Source: Hydrogenophaga sp. (GTDB lineage Bacteria > Pseudomonadota > Gammaproteobacteria > Burkholderiales > Burkholderiaceae_C). Taken from it: 46,245 bases of DNA. The stretch is from assembly GCF_026125825.1 (NCBI RefSeq), contig NZ_JAHCKK010000029.1:1-46245 (forward strand). Reading direction: 5' to 3'. A program made the translations under genes and the position numbers. The notes under the pieces were generated by a model that was not told the DNA's origin, made no database searches, and saw only the letters and a list, made by a program, of their open reading frames with translations. Of the stretch, positions 33,077-41,523 are shown piece by piece (the first letter of the stretch is position 1; each line of letters begins with the position of its first letter).

Positions 33077-34659
33077 AGCGCCGCCACCCCGCCATCGCTG
33101 CGCGGGTCGGCCGCGCCCTCGATCACCCCGTTGGGATGTCGCACCAGCGCGCCCGCGTGGCCCATGGTGTCGCTGAAAGCCTCGGCAAGTTCCTCGATGA
33201 CGTGGCCGGCGTCGCGCAAGGCCTGCACCAGCGACGGGTTGAAGCGGCTCTCCAGCTTGAGCGTGGTGCTCGTGTCGCCCCAGGTGCGGCCCAGCAGCCA
33301 GCGCGGCGCGCTCACAGCCTGCTGCAGCGGCTGGCCAAAGCGCGCATAGCGCGTGAACACCGCGGCCTGTGTCTGCGGCTGGCCTTCGCCGCCCATGGTG
33401 CCGTAGGGCATCACACGGCCGTCGTCAAACACCGCCATCGACGGATTGAGCGTGTGGAAGGGCTGGCGGCCTGGTTCAAGGTGGTTGAGTGCCTGGGGGT
33501 CGAGCGAAAAGCTGGTACCGCGGTTCTGCCAGCAGATGCCGGTGTCCTGCAGCACGGTACCCGACCCGAACTCCCAATACACGCTCTGGATGAAGCTCAC
33601 CGAGCGGCCCTGGGCGTCGATCGCGCCCATCCAGATGGTGTCGCCTGGCGCGGCCGGGTCAGGCCAAGGCAGGGCCCGGCGCGGGTCGATCTGCGCGGCC
33701 AGATCGTCCAGCGAGGCGGCCGCCAGCAAGGCTTGCGGGTCGGCCGGAAGTCGGCCAGGGTCGGTCACCACGCGATCGCGCACGCGGAAGGCGCGCTTGG
33801 TGGCTTCCACCAGCCCGTGCAGGTGCTCGAAGCCCTCGCTCTCGCGGACACCCAGGCGGTCGAACAGGCCCAGGATCATCAGCGCCGACAGGCCCTGCGT
33901 GGGCGGCGGCAGGTTGTAGACGGTGCTGTCCTTCAGGCGCACCGCGAGCGGCTGGACCTGCTTCGCCCGGTAGGCTGCCAGGTCGCTGGCGCGCAGGGGG
34001 CTGCCCAGGCGCTCCAGCTCGGCACCGATGCGCCGGCCCAGATCGCCGCGGTAGAAATCGTCCAGGCCACGTTCGGCCAGCGTGGCGAGCGTGCGGCTCA
34101 GGGCGGGCTGGCGCAGCAGGTGGCCGGGTTCGGGTGGCTGGCCATCCACCAGGTAGGTCGGTGCGAAACCCGGTGCATCTTTCAGACCGTCGAGCTTTTG
34201 CCGTGTCAGGGCGGCCTGGCTGCGGGTCACCACCACGCCGTCGCGCGCATGGCGGATGCCGTCGGCCAGCAGCCTCGCCAGTGGCAGGGCCTTGCCCCAG
34301 GGTGCGGCGACGTTCAGCGCCTGAGCCCAGCCGCCGATGGTGCCGGCCACCGTGAGCGCGGCAGTGGGGCCGCGCGCGGGGATCTCTTGCAGGCCGGCGT
34401 AGAAATCGCGCGTGGCCAGCGCCGCGGCCGGTCCGCTGGCGTCGATCGCCACCATGGGCTGCTCCGGCTCGTGGATCAGCCAGAAGCCATCGCCCCCGAT
34501 GGCGTTCATGTGGGGGTAGACCACGGCGATGGCCGCAGCGGCGGCCACCATGGCCTCGACCGCGTTGCCACCCTCGCGCAGCACGTCGCGCCCGGCCTGT
34601 GCCGCCAGGTGATGGGGAGCGACCACCATGCCGCCAAGGGCCTTGTGGGTGTGGATCAT
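33073..34659 (-). CDS. Gamma-glutamyltransferase-family Ntn hydrolase (HpxW/oxamate-amidohydrolase-like)
   Basis: A 528-residue enzyme of the gamma-glutamyltransferase family. The chain should cut itself before Thr341 in PGDTIWMGAIDAQG to expose the nucleophile; GGEGQPQTQ near the C-terminus is the second conserved block. The TIWMG start of the small subunit, in place of TTHxSV of true GGT, fits the branch that contains oxamate amidohydrolase HpxW. No signal peptide is seen, so it should be cytoplasmic, unlike classic GGT. The start is the ATG at 34659 with GGAGA upstream. Substrate remains open: oxamate, a gamma-glutamyl compound or a lactam. Confidence 0.85.
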   Translation of the reverse strand: MIHTHKALGGMVVAPHHLAAQAGRDVLREGGNAVEAMVAAAAAIAVVYPHMNAIGGDGFWLIHEPEQPMVAIDASGPAAALATRDFYAGLQEIPARGPTAALTVAGTIGGWAQALNVAAPWGKALPLARLLADGIRHARDGVVVTRSQAALTRQKLDGLKDAPGFAPTYLVDGQPPEPGHLLRQPALSRTLATLAERGLDDFYRGDLGRRIGAELERLGSPLRASDLAAYRAKQVQPLAVRLKDSTVYNLPPPTQGLSALMILGLFDRLGVRESEGFEHLHGLVEATKRAFRVRDRVVTDPGRLPADPQALLAAASLDDLAAQIDPRRALPWPDPAAPGDTIWMGAIDAQGRSVSFIQSVYWEFGSGTVLQDTGICWQNRGTSFSLDPQALNHLEPGRQPFHTLNPSMAVFDDGRVMPYGTMGGEGQPQTQAAVFTRYARFGQPLQQAVSAPRWLLGRTWGDTSTTLKLESRFNPSLVQALRDAGHVIEELAEAFSDTMGHAGALVRHPNGVIEGAADPRSDGGVAAL

Positions 34660-34775
34660 CGGAAAACGTCTCCTGCGTTGGAAAAATGCCGGCAACCCGC
34701 TATTGTCGCGGTGCCGCCAAGGGGTAAATGCGGGCCGTTCGCACGCCATGGCTGCCGGGGCATAGACTGGGGCGC

Positions 34776-35525
34776 ATGAGTTCCCCGTCCTGGCCCGTGC
34801 TGCCTGCCCTCGTCGCCGTTCTGCTGGTCGCCCTGTTCGCCACCTCGGGCTGTGCGGTCTGGCGCATCGGCCAGGCGCGCGAGCTGGCCCAGCGCAGCGA
34901 ACCGCTGCAGCACGCCCCGGCCGACGCCACGCTGCGCCTGCTCATCGTGGGCGACAGCACCGGCGTGGGGACTGGGGCGAGCGACCCGCGCCGCAGCCTG
35001 GCCGGCCTGCTCGCACAGGCCTATCCGAGGCTGCACATCGACAACCGCGCCAGCGATGGCGCGACCTTTGCGAAAGTGATCGGTCAACTCGAAGCCACCA
35101 CCGCGCGCTACGACCTGGTGCTGGTGCAGGCCGGGGGCAACGATGTGATCCGGCTGCGTTCGCTCGACGATGTGCGCGCCGACATCGACCGCGTGACCGC
35201 GCTCGCCCGCGCGCGGGGCGCGCGCGCACTGCTCATGCCGGCCGGCAACGTGGGGAACGCGCCGTTCTTCTTCGCACCGGTGTCCTGGCTCATGACCTCG
35301 CGAGCCCGCACGATGCACGGCTTCGTGCGCGAAGCCGCGGCGCGGCACGAGGCGGTCTACGTGAACCTGTTCAAGGACCGGGCAGACGACCCGTTCGCCC
35401 AGCGGCCCGAACTCAACGCCGCCGATGGCCTGCACCCCAGCGACGCGGGCTACCGCGTGTGGTTCGACGAACTCATGGCGCAAGGCGGGCTCGCACCCGT
35501 GCTGGCAGCAGCGAAGGCGCGCTAG
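34776..35525 (+). CDS. SGNH/GDSL hydrolase, probable lipoprotein
   Basis: A 249-residue esterase-like protein. An N-terminal hydrophobic segment ends in FATSGC (Cys26), a likely lipobox, so the protein should be membrane-tethered on the periplasmic side. Block I is IVGDSTGVGTG (Ser61), block III is AGGNDVI (Asn122) and block V is DGLHPSDAGY (Asp217, His220), giving a complete catalytic set. Substrate unknown; deacylation of a lipid or a surface sugar is typical. It is divergent from the gamma-glutamyltransferase-family gene (116 bp between starts). Confidence 0.87.
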   Translation: MSSPSWPVLPALVAVLLVALFATSGCAVWRIGQARELAQRSEPLQHAPADATLRLLIVGDSTGVGTGASDPRRSLAGLLAQAYPRLHIDNRASDGATFAKVIGQLEATTARYDLVLVQAGGNDVIRLRSLDDVRADIDRVTALARARGARALLMPAGNVGNAPFFFAPVSWLMTSRARTMHGFVREAAARHEAVYVNLFKDRADDPFAQRPELNAADGLHPSDAGYRVWFDELMAQGGLAPVLAAAKAR

Positions 35526-35542
35526 CGCGCGCATGCCCGTTG

Positions 35543-35845
35543 TCAATTCTCTGGCGCACAGTGCGCCAGCAGGGCCTCGCCCCAGACCCAGGGACCGGTG
35601 ATCGTCAGCGTCACCGTGATCCATTCGCCCTCCGCTTGCACCTGCTCGTCTGCGTCCCACGCGCCGCCCTCGTCGAGCGGGCCGCGCGGGCCCGGCGCGT
35701 GGGTCTCGGCCCAATCCAGCACCGCGCGCACCTCGGTCATCACCTCGGGGAGTTGCGCGGCGCGCACGCTGGCCATGGCCTCCCAGGTGCCGGTGCCTTC
35801 GCCGTCGTCGCTGGCGTCAAAAAGTAGGTAGTTCATCGTGGGCAT
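35543..35845 (-). CDS. Hypothetical protein, 100 aa
   Basis: I do not recognise this protein. It is acidic and rich in Trp and Glu (GGAWDADEQVQAEGEW), with the start MPTMNYLLFDASDD; a second ATG three codons on (35836) is equally possible. No signal peptide or membrane segment. It ends 17 bp from the convergent SGNH gene. Codon use and the sensible N-terminus suggest a real gene. Related small proteins of unknown role occur in Burkholderiales. Confidence 0.65.
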   Translation of the reverse strand: MPTMNYLLFDASDDGEGTGTWEAMASVRAAQLPEVMTEVRAVLDWAETHAPGPRGPLDEGGAWDADEQVQAEGEWITVTLTITGPWVWGEALLAHCAPEN

Positions 35846-35917
35846 CGCGGCAAGCTCGGCCGGTTGTCCGCTGGCTTTCCAGAGCGGCTGCCGCAGCAGG
35901 CTGCACCTGGGTGTCTC

Positions 35918-35942
35918 AAGAAGAAACCCGCCGGGTGGCGGG
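35918..35942 (-). terminator. Rho-independent terminator of malate synthase gene
   Basis: On the minus strand CCCGCC-ACCC-GGCGGG followed by TTTCTTCTT. A 6-bp GC stem with a 4-nt loop, about 10 bp after the malate synthase stop. Confidence 0.8.
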
Positions 35943-35952
35943 CTTTCGAGGG

Positions 35953-38166
35953 TCAGGCCGACGCCTTGACCTTCAGGCGCCAGGCGTGCAGGAGCGGCTC
36001 GGTGTAGCCGCTGGGCTGCTCCTTGCCCTTGAACACCAGGTCCATCGCGGCGAGGTAGGCCTTGCTGGTCTTGAAGTTGCCGGCCATCTTCTGGTACAGC
36101 GGGTCACCGGCGTTCTGCCCATCCACCACGGCCGCCATGCGCTCGAAGGTGTCGCGCACCTGCTTCTCGGTCACGATGCCGTGGTGCAGCCAGTTGGCGA
36201 TGTGCTGGCTGGAGATGCGCAGCGTCGCGCGGTCTTCCATCAGACCCACGTTGTGAATGTCGGGCACCTTGGAGCAGCCCACACCCTGGTCCACCCAGCG
36301 CACCACATAGCCCAAAATGCCCTGCACGTTGTTGTCCAGCTCCTGCTGCTTCTCTGCCGCACTCCAGTTCGGGTTGCTGCTCACAGGCACCGTCAGCAGG
36401 CCGGTGAGCAGGTTGTCGCGCTCGGCGTTGGCGTCGATCTTCTCCATCTCCTTCTGCACGTCCGACACCAGCACCTGGTGGTAGTGCAGCGCGTGCAGCG
36501 TGGCGCCCGTGGGGCTGGGGACCCAGGCGGTGTTGGCACCGGCCTTGGGGTGGGCGATCTTCTGGCGCAACATCTCGGCCATCAGGTCCGGCATGGCCCA
36601 CATGCCCTTGCCGATCTGCGCCTTGCCGCGCAGGCCGCAAGACAAGCCCACGATCACGTTGTTCTTCTCGTAGCTCTGGATCCAGGCGCTGGCCTTCATG
36701 TCGCCCTTGCGCACCATGGGGCCGGCCAGCATGGCGGTGTGCATCTCGTCGCCGGTGCGGTCCAGGAAGCCGGTGTTGATGAACGCCACGCGGCTGGCGG
36801 CCGCGCCAATGCAGGCCTTGAGGTTGACGGAGGTGCGGCGCTCCTCGTCCATGATGCCCAGCTTGACCGTGCTGTCCTTGAGGCCCAGCACCTTCTCCAC
36901 GCGGCCGAACAGCTCGGCGGCGAACTCGACTTCTCGCGGCCCGTGCATCTTGGGCTTGACGATGTAGACCGAGCCCTTGCGCGAGTTGCGGATCGCGTCT
37001 TTCTTCGTGCGCTTGAGGTCGTGCATGGCGATGGTGGTGGTCACCATCGCGTCCATGATGCCTTCGGGGATCTCCTTGTCGTCCGCGCCCCAGAGGATGG
37101 CGGGGTTGGTCATCAGGTGGCCCACATTGCGCACGAACATCAGCGAGCGGCCGTGCAGACGCACGCCGTTCTTCTTGCCGTTGGGCGTGGTGTATTCGCG
37201 GTCGCCATGGAGGCCTCGCGTGAAAGTCTTGCCGGCCTTGGTCACCGACTCGGTAAGCGTGCCCTGCAGGATGCCTAGCCAGTTGCGGTAGGCCAGCACC
37301 TTGTCCTCGGCATCCACCGCGGCCACGGAGTCTTCCAGGTCCAGGATGGTCGAGAGCGCGGCCTCCACCACCAGGTCGCTCACGCCGGCGGCATCGCCCT
37401 TGCCAATGGCCGTGCTGCGGTCGATCTGGATCTCCAGGTGCAGGCCGTTGTGCGCGAGCAGCACCGCGCTGGGGCTCTTGGCCTCACCTTGGTAACCCAC
37501 GAACTGCGACTTGTCGGCCAACTTGCTGGTGCCGCCGTCGGCCAGCGTCACCACCAGCTCGCCGTCCTTGTTGATGCGGTAGCCCATCGAGCCCACGTGC
37601 GAGCCCTTCTTCAGCGGCGCGGTGCGGTCCAGCACGTGGCGCGCGTACTCGATGACCTTGGCGCCGCGCTTGGGGTTGTAGCCGCCCTTGGGGCCGACTT
37701 TGCCGCAGCCCTTGTCCTCCGAAATCACGTCGGTGCCATACAGCGCGTCGTACAGCGAGCCCCAGCGCGCGTTGGCGGCATTGAGCGCGTAACGCGCATT
37801 CAGGATCGGCACCACCAGCTGCGGGCCCGCCTGCACGGCCAGCTCGTCGTCGACGTTCTTCGTCGTGGCCTTCACGCTCTTGGGCTGGGGCACGAGGTAG
37901 CCGATGGTTTCCAGGAACTTGCGGTAGCCCGCCATGTCGCGGATCGGGCCCGGGTTGGCCGCGTGCCAGGTGTCCAGCTCGGTCTGCAGGCGGTCGCGCT
38001 CGCCCAGCAGGGCCGCGTTCTTGGGCGCCAGGTCGGCCACGATGCCGTCAAAACCCTTCCAGAAGGTCGCTTCGCTCACGCCGGTGCCGGGCAGCACCTG
38101 CTGGTTGATGAAGTCGAACAGTTCGGTGGCGACCTTCAGGCCGTGGATCTGGGTGCGTGCGGTCAT
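35953..38166 (-). CDS. glcB: Malate synthase G
   Basis: A 737-residue malate synthase of the large G type (E. coli 723 residues). It condenses glyoxylate with acetyl-CoA to malate in the cytoplasm, the second step of the glyoxylate/glycolate pathway. Landmarks include [15 protein letters not shown] (metal and glyoxylate site), [15 protein letters not shown] with the conserved active-site Arg, and the C-terminal [20 protein letters not shown] use the ATG at 38166 ([13 protein letters not shown]), since the open frame above it is not coding-like and the usual N-terminus matches. It stands alone with its own terminator; no glyoxylate carboligase or isocitrate lyase gene is in the window. Confidence 0.95.
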   Translation of the reverse strand: MTARTQIHGLKVATELFDFINQQVLPGTGVSEATFWKGFDGIVADLAPKNAALLGERDRLQTELDTWHAANPGPIRDMAGYRKFLETIGYLVPQPKSVKATTKNVDDELAVQAGPQLVVPILNARYALNAANARWGSLYDALYGTDVISEDKGCGKVGPKGGYNPKRGAKVIEYARHVLDRTAPLKKGSHVGSMGYRINKDGELVVTLADGGTSKLADKSQFVGYQGEAKSPSAVLLAHNGLHLEIQIDRSTAIGKGDAAGVSDLVVEAALSTILDLEDSVAAVDAEDKVLAYRNWLGILQGTLTESVTKAGKTFTRGLHGDREYTTPNGKKNGVRLHGRSLMFVRNVGHLMTNPAILWGADDKEIPEGIMDAMVTTTIAMHDLKRTKKDAIRNSRKGSVYIVKPKMHGPREVEFAAELFGRVEKVLGLKDSTVKLGIMDEERRTSVNLKACIGAAASRVAFINTGFLDRTGDEMHTAMLAGPMVRKGDMKASAWIQSYEKNNVIVGLSCGLRGKAQIGKGMWAMPDLMAEMLRQKIAHPKAGANTAWVPSPTGATLHALHYHQVLVSDVQKEMEKIDANAERDNLLTGLLTVPVSSNPNWSAAEKQQELDNNVQGILGYVVRWVDQGVGCSKVPDIHNVGLMEDRATLRISSQHIANWLHHGIVTEKQVRDTFERMAAVVDGQNAGDPLYQKMAGNFKTSKAYLAAMDLVFKGKEQPSGYTEPLLHAWRLKVKASA

Positions 38167-38546
38167 GGAAAGCTCCGTCTGGGCGAAAAGTGGGGGGTGC
38201 CCGCACTTGCGCGGGCGTGAGCGAACTGTATTCCATACCTGGGTCAGCATTAATTCGATTTTTCGTCACGGATCAGTGACTTGGCCGTGGGTAATGGCCC
38301 GCTTGCTGCGCTCCCGTTGCACGCGCCCGCGCTGAAGAAGAAGCGGAATGTGTAAAAAAGTGTTCAAATGAATCCATTGAACGGTCATTTCGTTCCATCA
38401 ATGTAATTCGTTGGAAATAAATTCATAGATTACGTGTTCTTCCAGGATTCGGTGCGCAAAGCCGTTTGCGTGTCCGTTTAGAAGCCACCGGCTGTTCAAA
38501 AGTCGCTCGCTGGTGGCATGTGTTGAACCCATCTCAAATCTCAAAA
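38167..38546. promoter_or_regulatory. Divergent regulatory region between malate synthase and porin genes
   Basis: About 380 bp without a gene, AT-rich in its right half. GTTCAA at 38362-38367 and TTGAAC at 38377-38382 form a perfect inverted repeat with 9 bp between; TTCGTT is repeated directly at 38389 and 38407; TTCCA at 38393-38397 is inverted as TGGAA at 38412-38416. TTGAAC with TGTAAT at 38402-38407 is a possible but long-spaced (19 bp) promoter for the porin. The 5' leader of the porin transcript would be over 120 nt. Confidence 0.4.
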
Positions 38547-39611
38547 ATGACACTTTTGAAAAAGACGGCGGTCGCCCTGGCCGCTTTCGGGGCCCTGACC
38601 GGGGTCGCCCATGCCCAATCTGAGGTCACGCTGTATGGCCTGGTCGACCTTTTTGTCGGCAAAAGCACCAGCAAGGTCACGGTTGGTGATCTGAGCTCGC
38701 GAACCAGTCCCGGTATGAGCCTGACGAGCGGCGGGCTGAACGGAAGCCGTTGGGGCCTGCGGGGAACCGAAGACCTCGGTGGAGGCCTGAAGGCCACCTT
38801 TCAATTGGAGTCCGGCTTCTACGCCGACACCGGCACCAGTGTCGCGGCGGGTGGTGGTTTCAACCGCACCAGCAAGCTGGGCCTGAGCGGTGGCTTCGGT
38901 TCCCTTGAAATGGGCCGCCAATACACGCAGGTGTTCCAGCTGATGGACCGTTTCGATGCCCAGGGCACGTCCAGCTTCTCGGCCACCAACGCCATTTTCG
39001 GGCCTGCTCGCCTGGTGGCCACCGGCACGCTCTCACCGGCCTTGCGCAGGGACAACATGCTGCAATACACCACGCCGACCATGGGAGGGTTCACCGGATC
39101 CTTGCAATACGCGTTTGGCGAAAACGGCGGTCCTGGTGTCTCGGCTGGCCACGCCATGGGCGTCTCGGCGCTCTACGCATCTGGTCCGCTGGCAGTGCAA
39201 GGCGTGTATGAAACCCTCAAGGGCGCGGGCTCTGGCGCAGCCACCGCCAAGACAACTGCACTGGGTGCCAGCTACGACTTCAATTCGGTCAAGGTGCTGG
39301 CACAGTACATTGCCCAAAAGGATGGTTGGGTCAATGGCATCAAGGAAAACGGCTACGTGTTGAGCGTCGCGGTGCCGGTCGGCGCTGCTGGCACCATCAA
39401 TGCGGGCATCGGCTCCGAGTCGCAGAAGGACGCCGCCACCGGTACGCGTCAGGTCAAGACGTCGTCTGCCAGCGTCGAATACCGTCACGATCTGAGCAAG
39501 CGCACCACGGTGTATGCCGGTTTCAACAATGTGAAGTTCGAAACCGAAACCACCCCTGTGCTGACCTCGCGCGATCGGCTTTACGGTGTGGGCGTGCGCC
39601 ACAAGTTCTGA
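38547..39611 (+). CDS. Gram-negative porin (Omp32-type)
   Basis: A 354-residue outer-membrane porin. The signal peptide is MTLLKKTAVALAAFGALTGVAHA with cleavage expected before QSEVTLYG. The mature chain has the 16-strand general porin pattern: TLYGLVDLFVG, SRWGLRGTEDLGGGLKA, TFQLESGFYADTG and a C-terminal Phe (VGVRHKF) needed for barrel insertion. The start follows an A-rich stretch and is confirmed by the signal peptide. It forms a passive channel for small anions or solutes, as in Comamonas and Acidovorax Omp32. Its codon usage and AT-rich upstream region suggest strong expression. Two hairpins follow the stop. Confidence 0.93.
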   Translation: MTLLKKTAVALAAFGALTGVAHAQSEVTLYGLVDLFVGKSTSKVTVGDLSSRTSPGMSLTSGGLNGSRWGLRGTEDLGGGLKATFQLESGFYADTGTSVAAGGGFNRTSKLGLSGGFGSLEMGRQYTQVFQLMDRFDAQGTSSFSATNAIFGPARLVATGTLSPALRRDNMLQYTTPTMGGFTGSLQYAFGENGGPGVSAGHAMGVSALYASGPLAVQGVYETLKGAGSGAATAKTTALGASYDFNSVKVLAQYIAQKDGWVNGIKENGYVLSVAVPVGAAGTINAGIGSESQKDAATGTRQVKTSSASVEYRHDLSKRTTVYAGFNNVKFETETTPVLTSRDRLYGVGVRHKF

Positions 39612-39625
39612 GCATCCGCAAGGGC

Positions 39626-39655
39626 CAACACCTGGCCGCAGGGGGCCAGGTGTTG
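39626..39655 (+). repeat. Perfect 12-bp inverted repeat after the porin gene
   Basis: CAACACCTGGCC, a 6-nt loop, then GGCCAGGTGTTG. All 12 pairs match. No T-run follows, so this is not a terminator by itself; it is followed after 5 bp by a true terminator. It may protect the porin mRNA from 3' exonucleases or serve as a first transcription stop. Confidence 0.75.
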
Positions 39656-39660
39656 GAATT

Positions 39661-39691
39661 GCCCGCAGCGATCAGTTGCGGGCTTTTTTTT
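39661..39691 (+). terminator. Rho-independent terminator of the porin gene
   Basis: GCCCGCA, a 9-nt loop, TGCGGGC and then eight T. A strong 7-bp GC stem. It lies 45 bp before the stop of the convergent IclR gene. Confidence 0.9.
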
Positions 39692-39735
39692 GTCTGCGTC
39701 GGGCGACCGGTTCGCGCCGACTGCGAATCCGGCGA

Positions 39736-40482
39736 TCAGCCGATCCGCCCACTCAGCTGCCGAGCCGCCGCCAGCACCTTGCCCACATGCCGATCATCGA
39801 ACCGGTGTGCCGGCATGGTGAGCGTGAGAGAGGCCGCAATCGCACCGCTTGCATGGAACACCGGCGCCGAGATGCCGGCCACCTCGGCCAGGCGGTCGCC
39901 CACGGCCGTCATGAACCCGTCCGCGCGGATGCGCGCCAACACCCGCTTGTCGGCGGCCGTGGGTGGGCGGCTGTCGTCGCCTGCGCCATAGGCTGACAAC
40001 ACGCGCCCGCCAGTGCCTCGGTGCAGAGGCAGAACGTCGCCCGCGCGGATGTGGTCGCGCACCGGGTGGGGTGAGTCCACGCGGTAGAGGCACAGGCGCG
40101 TCTGGTTCGGCGCCTGGCCCTGCCGCACGTGATAGGCCGCGCTTTCGCCGGTGGCGGACATCAGCTGGCGCAGCACCGGCATGACCACGCGGTCCAGCGA
40201 AAACGAGGCCGCGTAGATGCCATGCAGCCGCGCCACCTCGCCACCCAGGGCATAACGCCCATCGTCCAGCCGCTGCAGCAGCTGCGCATGCTCCAGCGAG
40301 GAGAGCAGGCGCAGCGCGGTGCTCTTGTGCAGCTGTGTGCGCTCGGCCAGCTCGGCCAGCGACAACGAAGCATCGCCCGGGTGAAACGCACCCAGCAGCG
40401 AGAGTGCGCGGTCCACCGCAGCGGTGCCGCCGGCAGCGGCGTTGGCATCGGCCAGCGAAGGGGTCTGCGCTTTGCGAGGCAT
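39736..40482 (-). CDS. IclR-family transcriptional regulator
   Basis: A 248-residue IclR regulator: a winged helix-turn-helix at about residues 22-80 (recognition helix near LHKSTALRLLSSLEHA) and a GAF-like effector-binding domain at about 95-245, with the conserved signature GDRLAEVAGISAPVF. IclR proteins sense small carboxylates and repress or activate nearby catabolic genes. It is divergent from the HMG-CoA-lyase-like gene and a near-perfect palindrome lies in the shared region, so local control is very likely. Effector unknown; a product of the CoA-ester pathway encoded next is a fair guess. Confidence 0.92.
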   Translation of the reverse strand: MPRKAQTPSLADANAAAGGTAAVDRALSLLGAFHPGDASLSLAELAERTQLHKSTALRLLSSLEHAQLLQRLDDGRYALGGEVARLHGIYAASFSLDRVVMPVLRQLMSATGESAAYHVRQGQAPNQTRLCLYRVDSPHPVRDHIRAGDVLPLHRGTGGRVLSAYGAGDDSRPPTAADKRVLARIRADGFMTAVGDRLAEVAGISAPVFHASGAIAASLTLTMPAHRFDDRHVGKVLAAARQLSGRIG

Positions 40483-40522
40483 GGAAGGGCTTGGTTGACA
40501 GGACGCGGGTGATCTGCGATTC

Positions 40523-40557
40523 TTTTGTTAGAAAGAATATCGTTCTATCTTACAAAA
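40523..40557 (+). promoter_or_regulatory. Candidate IclR operator (35-bp palindrome)
   Basis: TTTTGTTAGAAAGAA, 5 bp, TTCTATCTTACAAAA. The arms pair at 13 of 15 positions. It lies between the divergent starts of the IclR gene (40482) and the lyase gene (40580), 22 bp before the latter, a fitting place for repression. The AT-richness stands out against the flanks. Confidence 0.7.
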
Positions 40558-40579
40558 CGCAAGCAGCGCCACGTCTTTC

Positions 40580-41503
40580 ATGCAAAACGACCCCGAAGTC
40601 CTGATCAGCGAAGTCGGCCCCCGCGACGGCCTGCAATCGGTGAAGGCCACGATGCCCACCGCCGACAAGTTGCGCTGGATCGACGCGCTGGTGGCCGCCG
40701 GCCTGCGCGAGATCGAGGTGGGGTCCTTCGTGCCTTCGAGGTTGCTGCCGCAGATGGCCGACGTGGACGACGTGGTGCGCCATGCGCTAGGCCATGCCGG
40801 CGTCACCGTGATGGCGCTGGTGCCCAACCGGCGCGGCGCCGAGGCCGCGCTGGCCGCCGGTGTGCACAAGATCACCTTGCCGGTGTCGGCCAGCGAGGCC
40901 CATTCGATGGCCAACGTGCGCAAAACGCGCGAGCAGATGGTCGGCGAGTTGCGCGAGGTGCACGCGCTGCGCCGCGACACGGCACCGGGGACGGCCATGG
41001 AGGTGGGCCTGTCCACTGCCTTCGGCTGCACGCTGCAGGGCGAGGTGGCCGAAGACGACGTGATCCGCCTCGCCGTGGCCTGCGCGGACGCGGGGGTGGA
41101 CGAGGTGGGCCTGTCCGACACCACGGGCATGGCCAACCCGGCGCAGGTGCGTCGCCTGTTCAAGCGCTTGCGCGCCGAACTGGGCGAGCGCGCTGGAGCG
41201 GCCCACATGCACAACACGCGTGGCCTCGGGCTGGCCAACTGCCTGGCCGCGTTCGATGTGGGCGTGCGCACCTTCGACGCCTCGCTCGGCGGTCTGGGGG
41301 GGTGCCCCTACGCGCCGGGCGCTTCCGGCAATGTGGTCACCGAAGACCTCGTCTTCATGTTCGAGGCCATGGGTGTTCGCACCGGCATCGATCTCCCGAC
41401 CCTCATCGCCGCGCGCGATCCCCTGCGGGCCGGCCTGCCCGGCGAGCCGGTGTACGGCATGATGCCCGAAGCCGGCCTGCCCAAGGGCTGGCGCGCCGCC
41501 TGA
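40580..41503 (+). CDS. Hydroxymethylglutaryl-CoA lyase-family enzyme
   Basis: A 307-residue TIM-barrel lyase of the HMGL/DRE-TIM family. EVGPRDGLQS (residues 11-20) holds the metal-binding Asp16, AHMHNTRG holds His209 and His211, and GGCPYAPGASGN holds the catalytic Cys242; the last is the HMGL signature. It cleaves a 3-hydroxy-3-methylglutaryl-CoA-like ester to acetyl-CoA plus a keto acid. Next to it lies a CaiB-type CoA-transferase gene and not the leucine pathway genes, so a related substrate such as citramalyl-CoA or another branched 3-hydroxyacyl-CoA should be kept in mind. The 76-bp gap before its start holds the IclR palindrome. Confidence 0.88.
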   Translation: MQNDPEVLISEVGPRDGLQSVKATMPTADKLRWIDALVAAGLREIEVGSFVPSRLLPQMADVDDVVRHALGHAGVTVMALVPNRRGAEAALAAGVHKITLPVSASEAHSMANVRKTREQMVGELREVHALRRDTAPGTAMEVGLSTAFGCTLQGEVAEDDVIRLAVACADAGVDEVGLSDTTGMANPAQVRRLFKRLRAELGERAGAAHMHNTRGLGLANCLAAFDVGVRTFDASLGGLGGCPYAPGASGNVVTEDLVFMFEAMGVRTGIDLPTLIAARDPLRAGLPGEPVYGMMPEAGLPKGWRAA

Positions 41504-41523
41504 ACCTTCTGCCTCCCCCTTCC

